The notes beneath the pieces are model-generated. The model saw nothing but the letters and a program-made list of their open reading frames with translations, did no database searches and had not been told where the DNA came from. From Candidatus Helarchaeota archaeon (lineage in GTDB: Archaea; Asgardarchaeota; Lokiarchaeia; Helarchaeales; HEL-GB-A): DNA of 20,646 nt. Location: contig JABXJU010000067.1 in the NCBI GenBank assembly GCA_013375405.1, forward strand, positions 1-20,646, given 5' to 3'. The position numbers and the translations under genes are program-made. Shown here piece by piece: positions 1 through 6,913 of the stretch (within the stretch, counting starts at the first letter, position 1; each line of letters opens with the position of its first letter).

Positions 1-9
1 TGTATCCTA

Positions 10-3000
10 ATGACAAGTAATGTGGAAAATTTTGAGATTGACACATGGATTCTCATGCGTGCTTTTTTTGAGGAAAAAGGGCTTGTACGACAGCATCTAG
101 ATTCGTATAATGTTTTTATTGGGAGGAATATGCAAGAGGTTGTTAGTGAAGTAGGGAAGATTGATCCCGATATTCCCCAATATCATGTAAAATTAGGTAG
201 AATGACTATTGGAGATCCCACAATTCGGGAAGCAGATGGATCTGTTAAGCCGATTTTCCCAATTGAAGCAAGAATTCGTAATTTAACTTATTCTGCGCCA
301 TTATATTTGGAAATGACTCCAGTCCGGAAGGATGAACGGACTGGGATTGAAATTGAGGGGGAAGTAGTCAATGTATATATTGGACGACTTCCAATCATGT
401 TGCGGTCTAATGTGTGTCTTTTAAAAGATATGAATGGTGAAGAACTAATTAGGCATGGTGAAGACCCTCTAGATCCCGGAGGCTATTTTATTATTAACGG
501 TTCTGAACGGGTTCTTGTTACCCGAGAAGATCTTGCACCTAATAGGATGTTGACTGAAGAAGCAAGTAAAAGTTTGTCTGCAAATTATGTGGGGAAAGTT
601 TTTTCAACCGCCCAAGGATTTCGTGCGCCAGTAACGCTGGAACAGCGTAATGACGGTTCTCTTCGAGTATCATTTCCATCAGTTCCTGGAAAGATACCGT
701 TTGCAATTTTAGTTCGTGCTCTTGGACTTGTTACGGATAAAGAAATCAGCGATGCGATTTCGGATGATCCTGCAGTCCGACGCCAACTTATTCCAACTTT
801 AGAGGCAGCTTCCCCTATTTATGTACCAAAAGATTCCCAAGGCACTATTGATAATGCTTTGGATTATATTGGAAAGCGAGTTGCGGTTGGACAAACAAGG
901 GAATATCGATTAAGACGTGCTGGTCAAGTTTTGGATAGATATCTTCTCCCCCATATTGGCAGAACAACCATTGATAGAATTAAAAAAGCGTATTACATTG
1001 CACAGATGGCGCAACGAATCATTGAATTACAAATACACAAACGAATTCCCGATGATAAAGATCATTATGCAAATAAAAGATTAAAATTAGCAGGAGATCT
1101 TCTAACAAGTTTATTCCGGGTTGCATTTCTCAATCTTTGTAGGGATATTAAATATCAGTTGGAGCGTACTGCTGTCAGAGGACGCTCCCCAAACATAAAA
1201 ACTGCAGTTCGTGCAGATGTTGTCACAGAACGACTACGTCATGCTCTGGCCACAGGTAATTGGGTTGGAGGAAAGGCAGGTGTTAGTCAATTACTAGATC
1301 GTACAAATTACATTTCATCTTTAAGTCATCTTCGGAGGGTTGTTTCGCCTCTCAGTCGAAGTCAACCACATTTTGAAGCCCGCGATTTGCATCCCACGCA
1401 TTGGGGAAAGATCTGCCCAAATGAAACCCCAGAAGGTCCAAATTGCGGATTAGTGAAAAATCTAGCACTCATGACATATATTTCAGTGGGAACTGATGAT
1501 ACTAAGATCGAAAAAATTCTTTTTGAGTTAGGATTGCAACCTATTGAAGAAATTCGAGAAAAAGGCATTAAAAAAGGGTATCGGATTTTTCTGAATGGGA
1601 GACTTATTGGTTCATATGATCACCCCGATGAATTCGTGCAACAACTTCGTCAAAAAAGACGGAAAAATGAAATTGACCATGAAGTCAATACTGCGATTTA
1701 TAGTGATATTAAAGAAGTTCAAATTAATTGTGATGCAGGACGTGCGCGAAGACCATGTATGATTGTAGATAAGGGACGATTAAAGTTAAGACTAGAACAT
1801 GTTGAGAAATTAAAGAATAACGAATGGCAATGGAGCGATTTCATTGAACATGGACTCATTGAATATTTAGATGCCGAAGAAGAAGAAAATGCATATATTG
1901 CAATGAATCAATCTGATATCACAGAGCAACATACTCATTGTGAAATCGAGGCTTCAACTATCCTAGGCATCACAGGAAGTTTGATTCCGTATGCTGAACA
2001 TAATCAAAGTCCAAGAAATACTTATGAAGCAGGAATGGCAAAGCAAGCCCTTGGATTATATGCAGCAAATTTCAGGTTACGTGTTGATACAAGAGGACAA
2101 CTTCTCCATTATCCGCAAACCCCTATTGTGAAAACACAAGCGATGGACGCCATTGCTTTTGATACAAGACCAGCAGGTCAGAATTTTGTGGTTGCGATAC
2201 TTAGTTATCAAGGTTATAATATAGAAGATGCTTTAATAATTAATAAGGCAAGCATTGAGCGTGGATTAGGACGTTCTTCTTTCTTCCGATCCTATGATGC
2301 TGAAGAGAGAAAATATCCTGGTGGTCAAGAAGATAAATATGAAATACCAGAACGCACTGTCCGGGGTTATCGGGCAGCTGAGGCGTATCGACATCTAGGG
2401 GAAGATGGAATTATTGAACCAGAAATAGAAATTCAAGGAGGGGAAGTTCTTATAGGACGCACATCACCCCCTCGATTTCTTGAAGAATATCGAGAATTCG
2501 AACTTCCAGCTCCCACAAGACGAGAAACTTCTGTAAATCTGCGCCATGGAGAAAATGGAGTCGTCGACTCAGTAATTATTACCGAAACTATTGATGGAAA
2601 TAAATTAATTAAAGTTAAAGTCCGAGACCAACGAGTCCCCGAATTAGGAGACAAATTCGCTTCTCGTCATGGACAAAAAGGCGTACTGGGATTGATTGTA
2701 CCTCAAGAAGATATGCCTTTTACTGAAGATGGAATAGTTCCAGATTTTATCATAAATCCACATGCAATTCCATCTCGTATGACCCTTGGACAGGTTATTG
2801 AATCTATATCCGGGAAAACCGCAGCTCTAAAGGGTGTTCGTTCGGATGGTACTGCGTTCTCCACTCGACTCGAAGACGTTTGCAAGGAGCTAGAAAAAAA
2901 CGGATTCAAATATTCAGGGAGAGAAGCTATGTATAATGGAGTTACAGGAGAAAAGTTTAAAGCTGATATATTTATAGGAATTGTTTATTACCAAAAGCTT

Positions 3001-3381
3001 CATCATATGGTAGCTGATAAAATTCATGCGAGAGCACGTGGCCCTGTGCAAATCTTAACCCGACAACCTACAGAAGGACGCGCAAGGGAAGGCGGATTAC
3101 GATTTGGTGAAATGGAACGGGATTGCCTCGTTGGGCATGGAGCAGCTCTTCTTCTTAGAGAGCGATTATTAGAAGAGTCGGATAAAACAACTATATTGGT
3201 TTGTAGCACTTGTGGGATTCTGGCCGTTTACGACCGGAATCGGGATCGCTATTACTGTCCAATCTGTGGCGAAAGAACAATCATTGCTAAATTAACTGTA
3301 TCCTACGCGTTCAAATTACTAATCCAAGAATTAACTTCATTACTCGTAGTTCCCCGTCTCCTTTTAAAAGAAATTGCGTAG
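10..3381 (+). CDS. rpoB: DNA-directed RNA polymerase subunit B (single-chain archaeal Rpo2)
   Basis: Second-largest catalytic subunit of archaeal RNA polymerase, about 1123 residues. That is the length of the undivided archaeal B subunit, not the split B'/B'' pair of many methanogens and haloarchaea. Landmarks in order: N-terminal lobe start MRAFFEEKGLVRQHLDSYN; ICPNETPEGPNCGL near residues 468-481; LLHYPQTPIVKT near 698; the hybrid-binding block GYNIEDALIINK near 735; GDKFASRHGQKGV near 880; GEMERDCLVGHGAA near 1033; and a C-terminal zinc site with CSTCG near 1065 and CPICG near 1083. All are the expected family signatures and the frame is intact. The ATG lies only nine bases into the window, so its promoter and any upstream rpoH are not visible. 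The next gene is not rpoA1, the usual archaeal neighbour, but a small Lrp-like protein 12 bases downstream. Identity is certain. Confidence 0.98.
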   Translation: MTSNVENFEIDTWILMRAFFEEKGLVRQHLDSYNVFIGRNMQEVVSEVGKIDPDIPQYHVKLGRMTIGDPTIREADGSVKPIFPIEARIRNLTYSAPLYLEMTPVRKDERTGIEIEGEVVNVYIGRLPIMLRSNVCLLKDMNGEELIRHGEDPLDPGGYFIINGSERVLVTREDLAPNRMLTEEASKSLSANYVGKVFSTAQGFRAPVTLEQRNDGSLRVSFPSVPGKIPFAILVRALGLVTDKEISDAISDDPAVRRQLIPTLEAASPIYVPKDSQGTIDNALDYIGKRVAVGQTREYRLRRAGQVLDRYLLPHIGRTTIDRIKKAYYIAQMAQRIIELQIHKRIPDDKDHYANKRLKLAGDLLTSLFRVAFLNLCRDIKYQLERTAVRGRSPNIKTAVRADVVTERLRHALATGNWVGGKAGVSQLLDRTNYISSLSHLRRVVSPLSRSQPHFEARDLHPTHWGKICPNETPEGPNCGLVKNLALMTYISVGTDDTKIEKILFELGLQPIEEIREKGIKKGYRIFLNGRLIGSYDHPDEFVQQLRQKRRKNEIDHEVNTAIYSDIKEVQINCDAGRARRPCMIVDKGRLKLRLEHVEKLKNNEWQWSDFIEHGLIEYLDAEEEENAYIAMNQSDITEQHTHCEIEASTILGITGSLIPYAEHNQSPRNTYEAGMAKQALGLYAANFRLRVDTRGQLLHYPQTPIVKTQAMDAIAFDTRPAGQNFVVAILSYQGYNIEDALIINKASIERGLGRSSFFRSYDAEERKYPGGQEDKYEIPERTVRGYRAAEAYRHLGEDGIIEPEIEIQGGEVLIGRTSPPRFLEEYREFELPAPTRRETSVNLRHGENGVVDSVIITETIDGNKLIKVKVRDQRVPELGDKFASRHGQKGVLGLIVPQEDMPFTEDGIVPDFIINPHAIPSRMTLGQVIESISGKTAALKGVRSDGTAFSTRLEDVCKELEKNGFKYSGREAMYNGVTGEKFKADIFIGIVYYQKLHHMVADKIHARARGPVQILTRQPTEGRAREGGLRFGEMERDCLVGHGAALLLRERLLEESDKTTILVCSTCGILAVYDRNRDRYYCPICGERTIIAKLTVSYAFKLLIQELTSLLVVPRLLLKEIA

Positions 3382-3393
3382 TGGGATTAGAAT

Positions 3394-3633
3394 TTGGCAA
3401 TCGCATTTGTAACTATTAAAGTTCAAGTAGGGCAGGTTAGAGAAATACTATCAAAGATTAGAACAATCGAAAATGTCATTGAAGCTTATTCCATTACAGG
3501 CCCATATGATATTATCCTTAAGATTGAAGGCGATAATCTGGAAAACCTTGCGAAAATGGTTGTAACTGAAATCCATGAGATTTCAGGAGTACAGGATACG
3601 GTTACCTATTTAGTTGTTGATTTAGAAAAATAG
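3394..3633 (+). CDS. Stand-alone Lrp/AsnC ligand-binding (RAM) domain protein
   Basis: Seventy-nine residues consisting only of the C-terminal effector-binding domain of Lrp/AsnC regulators. The order is strand AFVTIKVQVG, helix QVREILSKIRTI, then VIEAYSITGPYDIILKIEG, helix LENLAKMVVTEI, and GVQDTVTYLVV. The GxYD turn and the GVxxTxTxLV end are typical of the family. There is no helix-turn-helix, so it is not itself a DNA-binding regulator. Known stand-alone RAM proteins oligomerise and bind amino acids; the ligand here is unknown. The start is TTG, preceded by GGGAT six bases upstream. It follows rpoB by 12 bases and is probably cotranscribed. It ends seven bases before the stop of the convergent adenosine-specific kinase gene. 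Confidence 0.88.
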   Translation: MAIAFVTIKVQVGQVREILSKIRTIENVIEAYSITGPYDIILKIEGDNLENLAKMVVTEIHEISGVQDTVTYLVVDLEK

Positions 3634-3667
3634 TTAGGAATTAACCTAATTTATAACCAATTTTTTT
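3634..3667. terminator. Candidate bidirectional terminator between convergent genes
   Basis: The short gap between the convergent stops holds an inverted repeat, TTAGG-AATTAA-CCTAA (3634-3649), with T7 downstream on the plus strand (3661-3667). This could end the rpoB transcript. The stem is only five pairs plus possible flanking pairs, and archaeal termination depends mainly on T-tracts, so this is tentative. Confidence 0.3.
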
Positions 3668-4132
3668 AACTAAATCACGTCTAGCTTGTCTTTTTTCATC
3701 ATTTTCTATAGAATTTACTGCTTGCCCATCAACAACTCCTACTACGGCACGTCCTAGTGATGTTTCCGCTATAATAACCTCCAGTGGGTTAGCTGAGGCA
3801 ACATATATATTACATACTCCAGGGACATTGCGGATTGTGGGGAGAACATTGATTGGATACGCACCTTGCATCACTATTACAAAAACATGACTAGCGCCGA
3901 TAGCCAAAGCATTCTTTGCAGCTAAATCACCTAAGCGATCATCGTTATGATTGAATCGTACGAGTTTTGGATCAGCTTCATTCATAGCAATTGCACATTT
4001 AATCCTAGGAACCGTCGTAAGTAACTCTCGAAATATATTGTCCGTGGTATAGATTGAAAAATTTCCCTGACCGATTATCACTTGGTCATCCGTCTCCTTC
4101 TCAATCTTGACAACTTTCAATTTTATATCCAT
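3641..4132 (-). CDS. Adenosine-specific kinase family protein (COG1839/PF04008)
   Basis: A 163-residue protein matching the compact archaeal/bacterial family named adenosine-specific kinase. Recognisable blocks are IGQGNFSIYTTDNIFREL, GIAMNEA-like AIAMNEADPKLVRFNHND, the nucleoside-site-like stretch AIGASHVFVIVMQGAYPINV, and NIYVASANPLEVIIAETSLG followed by GVVDG. Length and motif order fit the family. The biochemical label rests on limited family work, so adenosine binding is better supported than a physiological role. The ATG is preceded by GGGGAT with six bases between GGGAT and the start. It follows the PycTM-like gene by 32 bases on the same strand and is probably cotranscribed with it, so a nucleoside-binding protein sits next to a presumed nucleotide-signal membrane effector. 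Confidence 0.88.
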   Translation of the reverse strand: MDIKLKVVKIEKETDDQVIIGQGNFSIYTTDNIFRELLTTVPRIKCAIAMNEADPKLVRFNHNDDRLGDLAAKNALAIGASHVFVIVMQGAYPINVLPTIRNVPGVCNIYVASANPLEVIIAETSLGRAVVGVVDGQAVNSIENDEKRQARRDLVKKIGYKLG

Positions 4133-4164
4133 TTTTTAATCCCCGTCACGAATTTCTGACAATC

Positions 4165-4710
4165 TTAAATGAACATCATGACAATTAGGCAGATGAAAAT
4201 TATAAATGAGATAAAGATAAATAATATGCATTTACGGATATTAGTGTATTTTCGTTTATCTACAATGGCAATTGAATATATTTGGTTTGAGAGAGAAGTT
4301 AATAAGGAAGAGGGATCTTTAAGTCTTTCCTTGACTTCCTCTGTAAATTCTTCCTTATTGGCAAATTGGAGTATATGATTGTAATAGAAAATGTCCTTTT
4401 TTGGCTTGGCATCTGCTTCTATTAAGGGGGAAATAGTCAAAATACTAAAAACAAGGCTTAAAGCAGTGAATAATAAATAAGCTCCGAAAAAAGATAATCT
4501 AATATAGTCTAATACGTTTTCAAATTGGAAAAAATCGGGAATAAAGCCACCTATTGCAAAAATAACAGTGAGCATTAAGCCATTGATCCCAAGAATAGCA
4601 GTGGCTTTGCTATCCGCTAATTCAATTAATTGATAATTTTTATCATTAATGAATTTGAGAATATCAAGTTTTTCAGGGGATTCAAGAGATTTCTCAGGGT
4701 TTTCCTTCAT
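4165..4710 (-). CDS. PycTM-like (DUF5706) membrane protein
   Basis: A 181-residue membrane protein with the signature of the Pycsar transmembrane effector family. An amphipathic N-terminal helix NDKNYQLIELADSKATAIL (about 22-40, with ADSKA at 32-36) runs into GINGLMLTVIFAIGG (TM1). TM2 is about 72-94. A soluble loop carries YYNHILQFANKEEF and LTSLSNQIYSIAIVDKRKY (about 109-155), and TM3 is about 160-181. In bacteria such proteins are activated by cCMP or cUMP from a PycC cyclase and disrupt the inner membrane; that role is known for the family, not shown here. No cyclase lies in the window. GAGGT lies eight bases before the ATG. It sits between a MaoC gene (68-base gap) and the adenosine-specific kinase gene (32-base gap). 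Family membership is fairly sure, defence function is not. Confidence 0.75.
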   Translation of the reverse strand: MKENPEKSLESPEKLDILKFINDKNYQLIELADSKATAILGINGLMLTVIFAIGGFIPDFFQFENVLDYIRLSFFGAYLLFTALSLVFSILTISPLIEADAKPKKDIFYYNHILQFANKEEFTEEVKERLKDPSSLLTSLSNQIYSIAIVDKRKYTNIRKCILFIFISFIIFICLIVMMFI

Positions 4711-4778
4711 AGGGTTCGACCTCTTCTTTGATTTTTCTATTTTAAATCTTATTCAAATTATATTTTAAATTCATTCAA

Positions 4779-5495
4779 TTATATAAACTGAATGGTTGCT
4801 GTTCCTTTAATAGAGTTCGAAACTCTATAGATTTCAAAGTAAGCTTTCCCATTTTCTGGAGGTTCTGCTAATTTTATTTGAATTTTGTCTCCTTTTCTTA
4901 ACCATCCTCTAGTAAATGATTCCCAGAAAGATAATGAACTCGGAATGACTTTGATTTCATCTGTTTGTAATTCAAGTTTTTGATTATCTATTAATTTGAC
5001 TTGCCCATCTTCTAATTTAGTTTCAATTTCCATAGTTAATTCAGCATTTGATAGTAAAGTTTGGAAAGTCGCTGCATTGTTAGATTTATTCGAAGCCTGC
5101 GCAGTTCCTTTGCATATTATACTCCACGCTTCTTGAACAACCTCTAGATCCACGAATTTTTGTCCATTTTCTTGATATTTTTTAATAATTTTCCCTTTAC
5201 TATGCACCATATCATTAGGGCGAACCATTGCACGGAATTGAATGTTTATTCTCTTCAATTTACCATTATTACCAAGCCAATTAGTGAATGTCTTAATGAG
5301 CCAAGCCATTGAAAACAGACCATGTTGAATGACTCCGTTCAATCCTGCTGCCATGGCAACATTATATGTTGTATGAATTGGATTACGATCCCCTGAAGTT
5401 TCGGCATACCGAATAATAGCTTGCCGATTTACCGGACCATCAACTCCTTCAATAATTTTCCCTTCTTTAATCTCCTCAAAGTTATTAGATAGCAT
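4779..5495 (-). CDS. MaoC-type enoyl-CoA hydratase with C-terminal extension (paralogue 2)
   Basis: A 238-residue protein. Residues about 8-135 form a MaoC/R-hydratase hot-dog domain. The hydratase motif YAETSGDRNPIH contains the expected catalytic Asp36 and His41, followed by GVIQHGLF. Such enzymes hydrate trans-2-enoyl-CoA to (R)-3-hydroxyacyl-CoA or catalyse the reverse. About 100 further residues are unusual for single-domain MaoC proteins, which are often near 140-150 residues. They end in YRVSNSIKGTATIQF, which matches the end of the upstream paralogue (YRNSIAGTATV). The gene follows that paralogue after a 56-base gap with a strong minus-strand T-tract, so it may have its own promoter: an AAATATT-like box near 5516-5522 would give an almost leaderless transcript. 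No good SD site is seen. Substrate unknown. Confidence 0.88.
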   Translation of the reverse strand: MLSNNFEEIKEGKIIEGVDGPVNRQAIIRYAETSGDRNPIHTTYNVAMAAGLNGVIQHGLFSMAWLIKTFTNWLGNNGKLKRINIQFRAMVRPNDMVHSKGKIIKKYQENGQKFVDLEVVQEAWSIICKGTAQASNKSNNAATFQTLLSNAELTMEIETKLEDGQVKLIDNQKLELQTDEIKVIPSSLSFWESFTRGWLRKGDKIQIKLAEPPENGKAYFEIYRVSNSIKGTATIQFI

Positions 5496-5534
5496 TAACT
5501 AACCGCTCAATTGACAATATTTTCTATTGAAAAG

Positions 5535-5544
5535 AAAAAAAAAA
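5535..5544 (-). terminator. T10 tract downstream of first MaoC gene
   Basis: Ten A residues on the plus strand read as T10 on the minus strand, seven bases after the stop of the 232-residue MaoC gene. Oligo-T tracts on the RNA-like strand are the known core signal for archaeal transcription termination. It would attenuate or end transcription before the second MaoC gene. Confidence 0.45.
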
Positions 5545-5551
5545 GATAAAA

Positions 5552-6250
5552 TTATTCAGGGATTGCTACTGTTGCAGTGCCAGCAATAGAGTTTCGATAT
5601 CGAACAATTACGAATCTAAATTTTTCTCCTTTCCGTCTAGCAATTTCTGCTGCTAATTTATCTTTGCCAGGCCTAAACCAATCACGGGCAACTGGTTCAT
5701 CCATTACTGTACGCTTTATATTAAATTCAACACCTTCAATATCTTCTATTTCTAATTCAAATTTCCATTTGCCCTCAGTTGGCTTAAATTTAACTTCAAT
5801 TTCATATTTAGCATTTTCTAGCTTCTTAATTAGTTCTTCATCAGAGATTGATGCATCCGTCTTCGCATTTCCTCGCACATAAAAGGTCTTCGTGACTGAT
5901 TTAACTTCTAGATCTACTAATTTATCTCCATCCTTTTCGTATTTTTTGATTATTTTTCCAGAAAGGAGTAGCATATCTCCCGGTCGTGCCATTCCGACCA
6001 TTCGGCCTCCATAAGATCTTACATTCTCGGCACCGACCCAATCTGTGAGCATCTTCCCTAAAAATGCGTGTGAATATAAACCGTGAGCAATTACACCTTT
6101 ATTGACTGAAATCCCTGCCCACTCGTCTATATGGATAGGATTAGTATCTCCACCTGCATTTGCATAAACATCAAATTCACTCCGCATTAGTGGTCCATAT
6201 TCCATTTGTGGTCCTATTTCTCCTTCTTTTAACTCATCCCATTTAACCAT
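5552..6250 (-). CDS. MaoC-type enoyl-CoA hydratase with C-terminal extension (paralogue 1)
   Basis: A 232-residue protein with an N-terminal hot-dog hydratase domain. The signature YANAGGDTNPIH lies at residues 29-40, with the catalytic pair Asp35 and His40, then GVIAHGLYSHAFL and MARPGDMLLLSGKI. A C-terminal region of about 95 residues has no counterpart in standard MaoC proteins. It ends in VRYRNSIAGTATV, shared with the downstream paralogue. Its ATG lies one base past the stop of the FAS1-like gene, and the SD sequence AGGAGGA overlaps the end of that gene, so the two are translationally coupled. That coupling suggests a heteromeric dehydratase in which this subunit carries the active site. 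The substrate cannot be read from sequence. Confidence 0.9.
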   Translation of the reverse strand: MVKWDELKEGEIGPQMEYGPLMRSEFDVYANAGGDTNPIHIDEWAGISVNKGVIAHGLYSHAFLGKMLTDWVGAENVRSYGGRMVGMARPGDMLLLSGKIIKKYEKDGDKLVDLEVKSVTKTFYVRGNAKTDASISDEELIKKLENAKYEIEVKFKPTEGKWKFELEIEDIEGVEFNIKRTVMDEPVARDWFRPGKDKLAAEIARRKGEKFRFVIVRYRNSIAGTATVAIPE

Positions 6251-6251
6251 C

Positions 6252-6704
6252 TTAAAATCCTCCTGGCATTATTACTATACCTATATCACTGTTGCACACT
6301 ACTTCATTTGTTTCTTTTTTCACCGTTTCTGCGTCAACTGTGATAACCAACATCCCATTGGACTTGATTTCAACGGTTTTTACCGTTGGAGTAGTCACTA
6401 ATTTATCACCATCTTTAATGGGAGGGGCACCTTTTGGAAATCGATAAACTTGGCCTCCATGTAAGATTTTGAGCGCATCCTTGATTAATGGATTGCCGTC
6501 AGGATCCTTCGCTGAAGTAATACTCATAAGTGCTGGCATAGCGTAGGCATTAGCATAAGCGGGATGCGCGATGGGATCATTCGGGTCATTATATTGGGGT
6601 TGCTTTGCTCCAATTGACTTCGCAAACGCCAATAACTTCTTCTTTTTCACTTTAAACCTTGCTGACTTTAGTTTCATTCCCATTAAATATGAAAAATCAC
6701 TCAT
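6252..6704 (-). CDS. FAS1-like dehydratase (MaoC N-terminal-type hot-dog) subunit
   Basis: A 150-residue single hot-dog domain of the FAS1-like/MaoC_dehydrat_N type. It resembles the HadA-type subunits that pair with a MaoC partner in two-component hydratases/dehydratases. Visible blocks are AHPAYANAYAMPALM (about 47-61), LHGGQVYRF (81-89), which matches the family's LHGGQ-plus-aromatic signature, and DGDKLVTTPTVKTVEIK. The GDxNPxH catalytic motif of its two downstream neighbours is absent, so it is probably a structural or substrate-binding partner (inference). It leads the minus-strand hydratase operon, with a full SD sequence AAGGAGGT eight bases before the ATG. One base separates its stop from the next ATG. 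Confidence 0.85.
   Translation of the reverse strand: MSDFSYLMGMKLKSARFKVKKKKLLAFAKSIGAKQPQYNDPNDPIAHPAYANAYAMPALMSITSAKDPDGNPLIKDALKILHGGQVYRFPKGAPPIKDGDKLVTTPTVKTVEIKSNGMLVITVDAETVKKETNEVVCNSDIGIVIMPGGF
6258..6264 (-). promoter_or_regulatory. SD site coupling FAS1-like and MaoC genes
   Basis: AGGAGGA on the minus strand lies inside the final codons of the FAS1-like gene, seven bases before the ATG of the MaoC gene. It fixes the start at 6250 and implies coupled translation of the two subunits. Confidence 0.8.
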
Positions 6705-6913
6705 CTTTTTTGACCTCCTTTAAGTAATGATTTTATTAGGATTCTCATTTTTTCAGTTAACAATTTAGGTATTATTAATTTTTTTGAATTAAAAAGATAG
6801 AAATAGCAAAGCACTTATGAAAAAAGTTATAATAAGTATTTTATTGGCATTGAAAATTAAAAGGTATTAAAATTTAATTATATATTTAGTAAATGAATAA
6901 ATTAGGTGAATTT
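6705..6913. promoter_or_regulatory. Divergent intergenic region of hydratase and oxidase operons
   Basis: About 209 AT-rich bases separate the two divergent operons and must hold both promoters. Minus side: the SD sequence AAGGAGGT is at 6713-6720. Plus side: a TATA-like box TTATATAT lies near 6878-6885, which would start transcription around 6903-6908, and the SD sequence AGGTGA is at 6904-6909. I see no long inverted repeat that would mark an obvious operator. Confidence 0.55.
6877..6886 (+). promoter_or_regulatory. TATA-like box of the FAD oxidase operon
   Basis: TTATATAT-type element in an AT-rich stretch. The usual archaeal spacing of about 25 bases puts the transcript start after the upstream ATG at 6893. 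This supports the internal ATG at 6914, which has AGGTGA four bases ahead of it, as the true start. Confidence 0.4.

Noticed and set aside
3641..4710. Complete Pycsar or CBASS defence operon
   Set aside because: Only the effector-like membrane protein is present; no cyclase or nucleotidyltransferase motif occurs in the window.
5577..5882. A 101-codon plus-strand frame inside the first MaoC gene
   Set aside because: It lies fully opposite a gene with clear family motifs and its own translation is low-complexity and Ser/Ile-rich; an antisense shadow.
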